Assembly: GCA_032718865.1 (NCBI GenBank)
Contig: JALUTQ010000028.1
Span: forward strand, 806,001-870,000
Origin: Tilletia caries
Lineage: Eukaryota > Basidiomycota > Exobasidiomycetes > Tilletiales > Tilletiaceae
Reading direction: 5' to 3'
DNA: 64,000 nucleotides
In this document: positions 33,901 to 45,358 of the stretch, piece after piece
How the letters are laid out: each line of letters opens with the position of its first letter
Position numbering within the stretch: position 1 is the stretch's first letter
Notes under the pieces: generated by a model
Told to the model about the DNA's origin: nothing
The model's database searches: none
Seen by the model: the letters and a program-made list of their open reading frames with translations, nothing else
Made by a program: the position numbers and the translations under genes

Positions 33901-36016
33901 GCCTTCGATTGTCTCGCTGGCGACGTCGATCAAGGCACCTATGACCTCCAACTCGCTTTCGGGCGGTTTGAAGAACTGCACGACGCTCTCGATGTATCCT
34001 CGGTGATAGATGATCTCCATCGAGCGCAGCTTGAGCGTCAGCGCGTTGTCGGCGCGGTCGTCCAGCGGCTTGTTCTCGTATTTGACGTAGAAGAAGGGAT
34101 TATCGGGGTCACTCTCCGCCTGTACCTCAGCCTCCATCAGCTTTATGTCGGTTTCGGTGGAGCTCATCTGTCTCTCGGGAAGGCCGAGCGGGTGTTCTTT
34201 GATCCTGACGAGCTGAGGATAGATCGAGTTGGGCGTTGTGCTGTCGTACACCCGCAATCCACCGAGCGAGAGCTGGGCCTCGAAGTTGTCCACGCGTTGG
34301 ATCATGTCACCCTGCAACGAATCGAAGACCAGGGACAGGATATCGGCGCGCTTTTCGTTGCTTCGCAGTGCGAGACTGCCCGTTTGCAGCCGCGTCTTCA
34401 GTCGCAGCTTCATCGCGTCACGCGGCAAGTCGACTGCTTGCGTCAATGCAACGTTGGACGCGTTCTCGTCCCACTCAATCGCATCATAGAGCTCCTTCCG
34501 CTGCTCCTCGTTAAGCACGCCAGTTTGGCCGCTCTGTTGGCCAGACTGGTGTCCGCCTCCCCACATCCATCCGAGCCAGCCACCACCGTTGTTGGCCTGT
34601 GCCTGAGCGGGACCGTGATCGGTCGCGTTTGCAAGCTCGTCCTTCTGCTGTGCGGCGCGCTCCTTGCGAAGCTCGTGGCGTGCAATGGATCGATAGAAGC
34701 GGATGTCCTTGTAGTCCAGCTTGCGCTCGAGCGCGCGCAGGCGAGTGTGGTCATCACTCTGAGCTACTTCGATACCGGCTTGCTTCTGATTCGCGGCCGT
34801 GGTCTGGAGCTGTTTCTTCTTGAAGAGAGCCACATACTCCTTCCGATCGTCTCTGCGATCTCGGAAGTGGTCCCATGACCATTTGCGGTGCTTTTCGTGC
34901 ACCTCATTCAAGATGGCTTGTCCAGCGAATTTGAGTAGTGCCCTTGCGCGGTTCTCCTCCAGCTCCTTCGTCGACGGGCGGAGTCTACGATACTGTGCCT
35001 GGCGGTTGTAGAACTGAAACAGGTCGGTGACAAGGATGATGTCCCGGTACTGCTCGTCGTCCAGCGCGAAGCCGAGCTCTTCGAAGAGGAGCTCTGCATC
35101 CATCTTGGGAGTATCGGCGTCCATCTTGCGGCGCATGATGAGTCGCCCGGCTCCCGTCACGGGTTTGAGGATATACTGATGCTCAGGAATCTCATTTTGG
35201 CGAGCAATGAGCTCGCTGAACTTCTGCTGTGCCTCCGAGATTTCGAAACCGGCCAGAGAGGTGGAGTCGGTGTCCCAGTATGCTGAGAGCGATTCGAGTC
35301 TGGCCAACTTGTGAATTCCGTCCACGGTGCTCTGAACGAAGGCGGGGTTCCAGTTGCCGTCGGTGGAGACGGCAGAGAACTCTGCCAGGGTGATACCGGC
35401 AGAGAATGGGTGTGAGGGATTGGAAAGGGTATCTTCGTATCGGATGTGAATGTTCCTGACTGTGATTTGGACGTTGTCGATAATCTTGGTAATGAGGGAG
35501 CTTGTGAATGATTCGTTCTTCTGCGCATCAGCTTCGCTCATTCCCATCGCCTGTGGCTCGTTCCGACCGAGGAGCTCCACATTTGCGAGCTTCTCCTGTT
35601 TGGCGGCCTGTGCGCGCTCCTCTTCCTCGTCCTCATCGAAATCAGCAGCGGCGTTCTTGGGTGCAGCGAGGAGGTAAACATTCTCGACGAGAACGCGGAC
35701 CGGTTTCCCCTTGAGGTTACTCCATGGAATCGAGAGGGTGAGGTCGCCCAGGTAGCCCTCCTTTACGTCGATAGGAAGACGGAATTTGTCGAGCGCGCTC
35801 GTCTTGAGTCTCAGACTGTAAACGGAAAGCAGGTCAGAACGAGACCAGCTCAACATCACAAGCGTGTGAAGAGCATGAGCTGACCGCGCTGCGGACTCAC
35901 TTTCTCAGTTTGACGTCTCCGCTCCAGATGCCGATGTTCAGCTGGGAGGTGTTCAGGCCGTCGACATACGATGCGAGGAAGCGGTTGAGCACCGAGGCGA
36001 GGACGCCCTCGAGCAT
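24997..36016 (-). CDS. VPS13: Vacuolar protein sorting-associated protein 13 (bridge-like lipid transfer protein)
   Basis: Vps13 forms a long hydrophobic groove that moves phospholipids between membranes at contact sites. The start (ATG 36014-36016) reads [20 protein letters not shown], the chorein N-terminus, and exon 1 (36016-35901) joins exon 2 (35815-32623) to read [16 protein letters not shown]. Exon 3 is 32553-30598; roughly twenty exons follow in total. The VAB/SHR-binding region is seen in [20 protein letters not shown] (near 29600) and later repeats around 28800-27000. The conserved C-terminal region includes [20 protein letters not shown] and [19 protein letters not shown] (near 25700-25850). 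The last exon begins after an acceptor near 25070 and stops at 24997-24999. Length, about 3,000-3,200 aa, matches the family. Intron 2 (69 nt) has no in-frame stop. Only the first exons were phase-checked individually. Confidence 0.95.
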
Positions 36017-36421
36017 GGCGGGCAGGCGGGTATCGGTGCGATGGCCTTCTCGTGGTCCTGCGTGTGTACCTCGACCGAGCGACTGAGTGGGAGAGTGAGC
36101 GAGTGAGTGAGTGAGGAAAGTGTCGATGTATGCGGCATGCGCTTCGTCCAGTCAGTGAGTAGTGACTAGTGAGTGAGTGAGTGAGTGGGACGGGCTCCTC
36201 TCCACATCGAGATCGACGTCATATTGATTTAAGCGGAGCAACTCTCTCGGCCGAGTAGAGCACCAGCACAAACAAACAAATACATAAACCACGTGGCATC
36301 AAAACGCTCCGAGCATGACAGCTTCCTTCGCCGCCTTGCCTTATTGCCTTGCCTTGGCTGGAGGAAGGTCTGGCTGAGGACTGAGGACGGCCTGAGCATC
36401 TTCGCCACAAAGAGAGAGACA
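36017..36421. promoter_or_regulatory. Divergent promoter, VPS13 / DIS3
   Basis: 405 bp between start codons. Two GAGT tetranucleotide runs (about 36080-36115 and 36158-36190) and one CACGTG (36290-36295). No clear TATA box. Confidence 0.5.
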
Positions 36422-39400
36422 ATGCCAGAGATCACGATCACGATCCAGAAACGGCCGCGCCCGACGTCGACGCCCGTGGCCCTGCGCCAGGCGCAAGCGA
36501 AGTCGTTGAAGCTGGGCACTGCCGACGGAGGCGGCGACGAGGATGCGATCGCGCTCCCGCCGCTCAAGAAGTTCTTCCGCAAGACAGCGCGCGGGAAGGT
36601 CTTGCGTGTCCTGAGGGAGACCTACTACCGCACCGACATCTCCTGCGGCAGTGTCCTCTGCTCTCAGTGCGCGGCTCTTGCGGCCGAAAGCACCGAAGCG
36701 GGCATGAAGCTCACGCTCTCAGCTAAAGGCATGCGCAACACCCAGGTCGGAACCGGTCACTATCTCCTTCTCGACACCAACACAGTCCTCCACCAGATGG
36801 ACGTCCTTGAGTCCATCTCCGACATCGGAAAAGGAGCGGGTCCGAAAGATGCTTCCAGCGGGCCATCGGTGTCCCAGCAGCCCTCCTTCACAGACGTGAT
36901 CGTGCTCCAGACCGTGATGAGCGAAGTCAAGCATCGCTCTTTGCCCCTCTACAAACGTCTCCTCGCCCTGCTCGCCGAGCCCGAACGCAGATGGCACGTC
37001 TTTTGGAACGAGTTTCACGCCCAGACAGCTGTCCAGGCAAAACCAGGCGAATCAGCCAACGACCTCAACGATCGTGCGATCCGACTGGCCGCCTCCTGGT
37101 ATCGCTCCCATCTCTTCCCCACCTTCGCTTCCTCCGAAAATGCGGCGCCGCTCGATGTCATCCTGCTCTCTGACGACGTGGACAACGTGCGCCGCGCGAA
37201 GGAGGGCGGCCTTCCTGCCATGCCCGTGCGCGAGTACATCAAGGGATTGCCCAACTACGATCAGCTGTCGGACTTGCTTTCTGCCAGACATACGGACCCT
37301 TCCGCCTCGTCCGGACGGGCTGCAGAGGCTCTCTATCCGCAACACATGCCACTTGCCGAGCTCAATGCAGGTGTCAAGACGGGAGCGCTGTATCAAGGCT
37401 ACTTCAACGCGAGCCAATACAACTACCTGGAAGCCACCGTTCGCAGTGCAGGTTTCGAACGTCCCATCCTCATTCGCGGCAGACGATCTATCAACCGCGC
37501 CGTCGATGGCGACGTGGTAGCTGTCGAACTTCTCCCCAAGAGCGAATGGCGCACCCCGACCGATGTCGTCGTCGATGCCGACGTCGCCCTGAAGAACGAC
37601 GATCCAGAGGATTCCGACGATGAGGGGAACGGCGTCGGGATCAACGAGGACGAGCTGGATGCAGAACGGGTCCGTCTGGAGAAGGAAGTTGCTGCAACGT
37701 ACCAGAAGAAATCAAGCGCGTCCAGCGCTCCTCAGCCAACAGGACGCATCGTCGGCATCGTGCGTCGCAACTGGCGCTCCTACGTAGCCCACGTCGACCA
37801 AAACTCTGTACAGAGCTCGGCCGTCCTGTCCCTTGGCTCCCAGACGCTCTTCGCGACCCCGGTCGACCGGAAGATCCCACGCATCCGAATCCGAACCAAG
37901 CAGGCATCCACTCTGATGGGTCAGAAGATCCTCGTCGCCATGGATGACTGGAAAGCAACGAGTCGGTACCCGGACGGGCACTTTGTTCGTGCTCTCGGCG
38001 CAGCTGAGACGACGGAGGCGGAACAGGAAAGTCTTCTGCTTGAGAATGATATCCCGTACAGGCCCTTTAGCAAAGCGATTCTGGACTGTCTGCCACCGGA
38101 GGGTGACGATTGGAAGGTGCCTCCAAAGGAAGTGGGCGGACCGGCATGGAGAGATCGAATCGATTTGCGGGAAGAGATCATTTGCAGTATTGATCCTCCG
38201 GGTACGTACGCTCCGTATCTGTGTCACAATTTGCTTACGGAAACGACTAACTCATCAGCGTCTTTGATATCCAAACAGGCTGCCAAGACATCGACGACGC
38301 CCTTCACGCCAAACAGCTTCCGAACGGAAACATCGAAGCAGGTGTCCACATCGCCGACGTCTCCTACTTCGTCAAGTCGGACAACCCCATGGACGCCGAA
38401 GCGGCCTCGCGAGGGACGACCGTCTACCTGGTTGACAAGCGCATCGACATGCTTCCCCACCTGCTCGGCACCAACCTCTGCTCTCTCCGGCCCTACGTGG
38501 AGCGTCTGGCCTTCAGCGTGATTTGGGAAATGAGCCCGCAAGCGGACATTGTCAGCGTCCGGTTCCAGAAGAGCGTGATTGCGAGTAAAGAGGCGTTCAC
38601 GTACGAGGCTGCCCAGAAGCGGAAGGACAACAAGAAGCTGAATGACCCGCTCACGCAGGCTGTTCGGCTGCTCAACGAGTTGGCTATCAAGCTCAAGGCG
38701 AAGCGGATGAGTGCTGGAGCGCTGAACTTGGCCAGTCCTGAGGTCAAGATACACATGGAGAGCGCCGAATCGTCCGGTCCGATCGACGTCGAGCAGAAGG
38801 AACTCCTCGAGACGAACAGTCTTGTGGAAGAGTTCATGCTGTTGGCCAATTGCTCCGTCGCGGAGCGGATCTACGAGACTTTCCCGCAGACGGCCGTGCT
38901 GCGACGCCACGTACCCCCACCACCGACCAACTTCGAGCTCCTGCAGGACATCCTCCGCAAGCGGCGCGGAATGGAGCTCGACGTCTCCTCCTCCAAGCGT
39001 CTTGCGGAAAGTCTGGACGAATGCATCGACCCCGTCCAGCCGGAGTTCAACACCTTGGTCCGGATTATGGCGACGAGATGTATGATCGCAGCCGAGTACT
39101 TCTGTTCAGGCGCGGTGTCCCGCTCCACCTTTGGACACTACGGCCTCGCGTGTCCGATGTACACCCACTTCACCTCGCCGATCCGGCGGTACGCGGACGT
39201 ACTCGCGCACCGCCAGCTGGCCGCGAGCATCAACTACGACCCGCTCCATGCGAGTCTGCACAGTCGGCAGCATGTGGACCGGGTGTTGGGCGTGGTGAAC
39301 AAGCGACATCGGTCGGCGCAGATGGCTGCGAGGGCCAGTATTGACTTTTACGTTGGACTTGCGATTGCGCGGAAGAATGAGGAGAAGGGGGGCAGCGCTG

Positions 39401-39871
39401 AGTTGGGGAAGGGGAACGTCAAGTTGCGCGAGGAGGCGTATGTCGTTCGGGTTTTCCGGAACGGAGTGGCTGTTTATGTGCACAAGTGAGTCTTTTGTCT
39501 GGGTAGTCCCCCGTTTGTGCTGCTGTACCTACGGGAAGTTAGCTCTGATCTGACCCTTCCCCCCGGCATGTGTTTGCTTCCATCAGGTACGGACTGGAGG
39601 GACTTATCACATTCCAGCAAGAGTGCCAGCTCGATGCGGACAACTACCAAGTCACTCTCCCCAGCTCAGCCACTGGTACAGCCAACGGTACGTGTGTCAC
39701 GCTTCCCTGTACCGCCCCCCATTCCTAACTGTCAGCTGACCGAGACTCTCTCCTCACGGCCAAAACACAGATATTACCCTTGGCGTCTTTGACAAGTGCG
39801 TCGTGGACGTTGGGGTGGAGAAGGACAAGAACACGCTGCGCGGGAAGACGAAGATGGCCCTCGTATTTTGA
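36422..39871 (+). CDS. DIS3: Exosome exoribonuclease/endoribonuclease Dis3 (Rrp44)
   Basis: Catalytic subunit of the RNA exosome. Four exons: 36422-38201, 38279-39485, 39587-39687 and 39771-39871; the phases sum to 1062 aa. The N-terminal CR3-type cysteines (C75, C80, C83) precede a PIN endonuclease domain with [13 protein letters not shown] (Asp118). Cold-shock-like OB folds follow ([20 protein letters not shown]). The RNB active site spans the first intron: [13 protein letters not shown] with Asp591, 597, 599 and 600. Downstream are [20 protein letters not shown] and an S1-like end ([20 protein letters not shown]). An in-frame ATG at 36293 would add 43 residues, but the sequence there does not resemble the family, so 36422 is preferred. 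It shares a promoter with VPS13. Confidence 0.96.
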
Positions 39872-40633
39872 GGGCGGAGGGAAGCATGCAATAGAGACCA
39901 CGTTGGACCATCGCCGATGGGATGGGCATGAATCTCCCGCTTTCGATGTTCGACTCGGCTCCGAAGTAATGAACGCCCAGCGCATGCGCTTATATCGATC
40001 TTTTGCGTGCACTCGTCCTGCTCGCATGGCCCCTCACCCGGTGGAGCGAGCAAGAATCATGTTGCTCCACGACCCGCTCGTCCCTTCATGCGACGGCCGC
40101 GGACCGATTGGCTCTTCACAAACGCACGCCGCGAACTGGGGAGGACGACCCCAGCGGGGCAAGATTTCAAAGCAGAAGTTCTTGACGATTGTTGCGACCC
40201 ATATTAAAGAGAGTGACCTGTTAGATACATGTAGGAGTGGGATACAAGGAAGCTGATTTGGGAGAAAAACAAGTTGGATGCTGATGTTTAAAATGTACGC
40301 TGGTAAAGGACGAACGGGGGTATGTGGTGGGGATGTCGGTGTGTCGCAGTGACAAGAGGGGGGTTGCAAGGGAGAGATGGGAGAGTAGTGTTAAGGGGCG
40401 GGTGCATGCATGGAGAGCCGGGTGACATGTTAAAAGTAAGAGTCGAGAGGGTTGGGGGTTTTGCTGATGTTCCGCCGTCAAAGCTGCTGATTTGACTGGT
40501 GCCGGATGTGGGAACGTTGTAACCCGCCTTTTGAAGAGATCGGAATGGGTGAGTGTGCTTGGCCCCTTTTGCTGAGCTGGTTGGGGTTCCCTACGCTGCA
40601 GACCCCCCGCGGTCGGTATGTAGTCGCTATTCC
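39872..40633. other. Convergent 3' region, DIS3 / Ser-rich unknown
   Basis: 762 bp between two stop codons. Short ORFs only; no coding bias, repeat or RNA gene that I can support. Presumably 3' UTRs. Confidence 0.5.
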
Positions 40634-42022
40634 TTAGCCCCTTGCACCGAAAGCCCAAACCTGTCCCTGGCCACCAAAGGTCGAGGTGGAAGGGCGAGAA
40701 CTCATGACGGGGGATGACGACGACCGCATTTTCCTGATACATTTGATGGGGAGGTTGTTGCTACCGTTCGTCTCCGCCGCCGCTGCTGCTGCTGTCGTTC
40801 CCGCGCTAGACAGTTTGCCCGAGCTGCTCTTCGGCTTAGGTCGTCGAGGGGGCATGGGTGACATGGGGATCACGTCGTCTGTCTGGATGCAGGGGCGGGC
40901 AGTAGTGACTTGGAAGCCGTGGTCGTAGCTGTTGCTGCTGTCGTACATGTACTGCGCGATGCTGCCGAGACTCTGTTCCGCTTCTAGCTGGGTACCCTTT
41001 TCGACAGGCGGTGTGAGCACGGAGGCGTGTTGCGCTGCTTCTGCCTCGTCTGCCTCTTCCACCCCGCTCTGGCTGGGCTCTCGGTGGTTGGCGAAGCTTG
41101 CGGTGGGGAGGTATGTAGGCATGCCGGACGCGTTCACTGTGCCGTCGCGAAACATCTGCTGGAGGGAACCTCGCAGCTCTGGAGTATTCACTCTTGCGAC
41201 CGAGAGGGATTCGAAGTCGGTGTGGAGAGTGCTCCGGGGGGAATGTCCGTTTGCGTTCCGTGCTTCGAGCAGCAAGGGCGATGGAGCCTGAACTTGAGTG
41301 CTGTGTGCCTGCTCAGGATTGATGAAGTGCTCTTGGTGACCGCCGGAGTAACGAGGCAATTGGAGACTGCCAGGGAGGTGTAGCATCCCGTTGAACAGTA
41401 GGCGCGGAGACGTTTGCCTGTCCCCGGCCCAGGTGAAGTACGGGGCGATGTGGTCGATGGGGACAGATGGATATTGGTAGACGTCGCTTGCCCTGGGAGG
41501 CCTGGTAGACGAAGGAGGCATCGCGCTGACCTTTACTTTTGGTGAGGTTCCAGACCAAGACAGAACGCTCTGACTGGGATGGTATGGGCTGGTTGGATCC
41601 ACTTTTGAGAGTGGAGTAGGAGAAGTAGCGACGGAGCCGATAGAGGTGAATGAGGTAGATTCGGAAAAGCCGCTGCTTCCGCTGCTGGTGATGACATCCT
41701 CGGACACCAACTCGACAGAGGTACGAGGAGGCGAATTGGAGCTGACCTTGGCGCGCCTTCGTCCCGGACGGGGTGGGGGCAGAGGACAGGAGATCCCGAG
41801 GCCGAAGGTGGTGTCTGGAGCTGAAGCTGAGGTTGCTGAAGCTAAGACTTCTGCCCAACTTGAGTTGGATGAGGTAGAGCACAAGGAGTTTCGTGAGCTG
41901 GTGTCGGCGTGGGCTGAGGATGGTGAGAGTGCTGTGGATGCATCCTTGGTCTCCTCCACCTCGAGATCGGCGGGAGGACGAGGCTGGGAGGCCTGTGCGC
42001 TGGGATGGCAATCTGCTGACAT
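40634..42022 (-). CDS. Hypothetical Ser/Pro/Thr-rich protein
   Basis: One open frame of 462 codons starting at ATG 42020-42022. I do not recognise a family. The protein is mostly disordered, rich in Ser, Thr and Pro, with an N-terminal acidic patch (LEVEETKDAS), a proline-arginine stretch (PLPPPRPGRRRAK), several SP/TP sites and a basic C-terminal part (NNLPIKCIRKMRSSSS). A more ordered segment lies near residues 185-225 (DHIAPYFTWAGDRQTSPRLL). The length of the frame, its position opposite AUR1 and a terminator-side convergent neighbour support a real gene. No transmembrane helix or signal peptide is visible, and unseen introns at either end are possible. Confidence 0.6.
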   Translation of the reverse strand: MSADCHPSAQASQPRPPADLEVEETKDASTALSPSSAHADTSSRNSLCSTSSNSSWAEVLASATSASAPDTTFGLGISCPLPPPRPGRRRAKVSSNSPPRTSVELVSEDVITSSGSSGFSESTSFTSIGSVATSPTPLSKVDPTSPYHPSQSVLSWSGTSPKVKVSAMPPSSTRPPRASDVYQYPSVPIDHIAPYFTWAGDRQTSPRLLFNGMLHLPGSLQLPRYSGGHQEHFINPEQAHSTQVQAPSPLLLEARNANGHSPRSTLHTDFESLSVARVNTPELRGSLQQMFRDGTVNASGMPTYLPTASFANHREPSQSGVEEADEAEAAQHASVLTPPVEKGTQLEAEQSLGSIAQYMYDSSNSYDHGFQVTTARPCIQTDDVIPMSPMPPRRPKPKSSSGKLSSAGTTAAAAAAETNGSNNLPIKCIRKMRSSSSPVMSSRPSTSTFGGQGQVWAFGARG

Positions 42023-43070
42023 CGGATGACTCGACTTGGTACGTTGAAGTCGAGAGGGGAGGTCTGGAAGGGAAGAAGCGTAGGAAAGGGAGCACGAATA
42101 GGGGAGGATGGATGGAGGTTTAGCACAGGGATCCCGCAGTACTTATAGACGATAACTGCGGGAAAGGAAAAGGCTCGGCCGGTTGTGTCAGAACCACTTT
42201 GCGAGTAGTGTACAGTACATGAAGAAAAAGAGTTTCCCTTGTCTCGCAGATCGCAGCGATGGGCAGACATAGGACAAAGGAGAGACAATGGGAGACCTCC
42301 GCTCACGCGTTCATGCGTTCATGGCTTCAACTGCGCGAATGCGCGATCACCACTTGCGGGTTCTGGCCTCTGGGCCACCGCCTGCCTGGAAAGGGAGACA
42401 TCAGGAAGACGGGGAGAAGAGGTGTCAGTTTTGTGTATAGTCAGGCGCCGTACGGGAAGGACGAAGAGGGGAGATGCTGCTGTGACCTGTTGGAGCTTTG
42501 GATGTCAGAAGCAGACAGAAACTGAATCCCTCCACCGCCGCACCGCCTACCTGGCATCTGAACATCTGACATCTTGACATCTCTGACATCTCTGACATCC
42601 CGACACCCGAAGGCTCAGGCGCTCAGGTCTTCCTTCACCTTCACAGCTTGCGCCACGAAGCTTCAGCCTGCCGCGCGTCTCATTCATTCCTTGGGCAGCG
42701 TCTTGGGAACTGGGAACTTGTCTCGCGGTTCTTCGAATTTCGTCTCGACCTTTCGTGGAGGTGTCTCGGATCGAAAGCGGGTCGGGTCGGTCGGGCCGCG
42801 AACCCGAGGGCACAGCCGGGCGAGGCAGCCACGCGAGCAAGGCGATCACGTGAGCAACATCGGATCACCAGTCACCTCAAAAAGTTCAAGGCGGGCTCGC
42901 TCGGACGCGACTCACTCACTACTACTCACCGCATACACACCGGGCAACAGCGACGACACGACCGCGGCTGCCACTGCCACTGCTCTCCACCGCAAAGGGC
43001 GACAACCAGCAGCGTAAACACCAGGCGCGGCAAACGTACGCGTCGCGATCATCAAGTGCTAATTCGCGAC
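42023..43070. promoter_or_regulatory. Divergent promoter, Ser-rich unknown / AUR1
   Basis: 1048 bp between start codons, the longest divergent promoter here. Contains an ATCTCTGAC-type short repeat (about 42555-42605), one CACGTG (42847-42852) and a CTCACTCACTACTCACC run near 42910. The frame upstream of the AUR1 ATG is open but non-conserved. Confidence 0.45.
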
Positions 43071-43263
43071 ATGTCTTCCTCACGAGATGCCAGCGGAGTA
43101 GCATCAACATCAGCAGGGGGGGGATCGTCGGCTTATGCGCCAGCCATGGCCCCCTCATCATCATCTCAGTCGGCCTCCTCATTACCACAACACACCTCAT
43201 CCCGCCCTCTCACTTCGGCACCAAACAACACCGGCTCACGATCCTCAGCGGCTTATGCGGACG

Positions 43264-43297
<34 letters not shown>

Positions 43298-45358
43298 AGC
43301 GGGTGCGGGTGCGGGTTCAGGAGCAGAAGGAGAGGACAACACTCCACAACATCCCGCAAAGACGCTCTCCCACTCCGCCACCATGGTCCGGCTCCGACGA
43401 CGATGCCCGCACTCCATCGCCTACGTCCTCTCCCGGATCCTCACAGCCTCCACCCGGCTCGAGACCTCCACCTCGCCCTCGCTCAACCTGAGAAGATTGC
43501 GCGCCTACCACCTCACCCGCGGCGAAAAGGTCAAATACGCCATCATGCTCTCCTTTGCCGTCTTCAGCCTGTATACCATGTCCGTGCCCGGCTTCCCGCT
43601 CAAACTCGCCATCCCCCTCCTCTACGCAGGTCTGCTTCTCATCCCCATCACATCCCAGTTCTTCCTCCCCGCAGCACCCATCCTCTGCTGGCTCCTCTTC
43701 TTCTACTCCGCCAAGTTCATCCCCTCCTCCGCACGCCCCCATATCTGGGTCAGTCTGTTACCCACCCTCGAGACCATCTGGTACGGCGCCAACATCTCCG
43801 ATCTCCTCACCCGCTTTGGACACCCTATCCTCGACATTCTCGCCTGGCTGCCCTATGGTCTCATCCACTTCGCCGCACCCTTCGTCGTCGCAGCCTGTCT
43901 CTTCGTCTTTGGGCCTCCAGGCTCCGTCAAGTTCTTCGCGACCGCCTTTGGCTTTATGAACATCCTCGGTGTCTTCATTCAGGTTCTCCTGCCCTGCGCC
44001 CCTCCTTGTAAGTGTCTAAATGACCTCAGTCGCCGGTCAATCAGCGTGAAGGCTCACCTACTTTTTCAACAATGTGAAACACACACAGGGTACGAATTGC
44101 GCGAAGGTCTAACCCCAGCCAACTACTCCATGAAGGGCTCCCCCGCCGGTCTCGCACGCATCGACGCCCTCTTCCACGGACACGGCTACACACTCACCTT
44201 CTCCAACGCGCCCGTCCCCTTCGGCGCCTTCCCCTCCCTCCACGCCGGCTGCGCGACCATCGAGGCCCTCTTCTGCAGCTACTTCTTCCCCATCGCGCTC
44301 AATCTCTTCCGCCGGCGCTTGCGCGTGGATTCCAGGGCGCTCTATTGGGGATATTGTGCCTGGCTGTATTGGTGCACCATGTACCTCATGCATCATTACC
44401 TGATCGATCTCGTCGCGGGCGGATGTCTAGCCACGCTATGCTTCTACTGTAAGTCCCTTCCTCAAGGAATTCGTGTGTTCTTTCGCGTGAAACGCTAAAC
44501 AAGTTCTCCTTTTCTTCTCCACACCCAGTCTTCCTGACGGACGAGATGCGCATCGCGATGGAGCAAAACTACCCCTACCGCAACTCAGCTCCAGCTCCCT
44601 TATCCGCCGGACCGTCCATCTCCCGTCCAGGCTCCGCCTTCGGCACGCGTCGAGCACAGACAGGCGCAGACGGAGGCAACGCGCTCTCCATGAACGTCCT
44701 CTCCTCATCAGCGAACGGAGGCCCAGGAGGAGCAGCAGCATCGTCCGCATCATCATCGCATACAGTCAATGGAGCCATCGCCAATCTGACCGACGCCATC
44801 CTCTCCTCGGGACAGCCGCAGCACGTACCGGACGAGGAGGCACAGGCGCAAGCACCGCCTGTCTTGCTTATGTCCTCCGCCAGCGCGAGCGCGTTGCGGG
44901 CCCAGAAGGGCGGGCTCATCGCTCGCACGGCCTCGCCTGCGCTCAACTCGAGCCCGGCGGTGAATGCGGGCGTAGGGGGTGGTGGAGTTGGGGGTGCGGG
45001 CAGTTTACCGGGCACGCCGCGCGCGCGCTCCGAATCGGGGGGATATCTCGGCTCGGGCGCTGGCGGAGGTGGGAGTTCAGGAGTAGGCGCGAGCGGTGCT
45101 GGTGGAGGAGGAGGTAGCGGCGGCGGCGGTACAGGAGCAGGAGGAGGAGGAGGAGCAACGGGCAGCGGAGGCAGTGGTGCCCGGGACGGCTTCTCTCCGA
45201 TCTCGATGGGAATCGCGAGTGTTGGGCTTGGGAATGGCGGTTCAGGAGCGTCGGCGTACTTTGGGCCCGGTGTAGGGACTGGTGGAGCGCGTGCGACCTC
45301 GCCTCGTCCGCCGAGCAGGAATCGGAAGCGGGACTCGTCCGAGGGCAATAAGGATTGA
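43071..45358 (+). CDS. AUR1: Inositol phosphorylceramide synthase catalytic subunit
   Basis: Transfers phosphoinositol from phosphatidylinositol to (phyto)ceramide in the Golgi; fungal-specific and the known target of aureobasidin A. Three exons: 43071-44007, 44089-44448 and 44529-45358, giving 708 aa in phase. The core (about residues 140-425) has several hydrophobic helices and the signature YELREGLTPANYSMKGSPAG. The lipid-phosphatase-like motifs are FGAFPSLHAG (His364) and HHYLIDLVAGG (His415, Asp419), corresponding to the catalytic His/His/Asp of yeast Aur1. Unusual for the family are a Ser/Gly-rich N-terminal extension containing a GGCTCA microsatellite (about 43266-43300) and a roughly 270-residue C-terminal tail rich in Ala, Ser and Gly, ending in a basic patch. 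The tail should face the cytosol. Confidence 0.95.

Noticed and set aside
36293..36421. Upstream in-frame ATG for DIS3
   Set aside because: The 43 added residues do not resemble Dis3 N-termini, while the ATG at 36422 gives the usual start before the conserved [16 protein letters not shown] segment.
38281..38388. Possible frameshift in DIS3 near the RNB motif
   Set aside because: Explained by a 77-nt intron (38202-38278) that restores [13 protein letters not shown] exactly.
42648..43070. Upstream in-frame ATG for AUR1
   Set aside because: The 141 added residues are Arg/His-rich with no targeting signal and lie in the probable promoter; 43071 is followed by the expected Ser-rich N-terminus.
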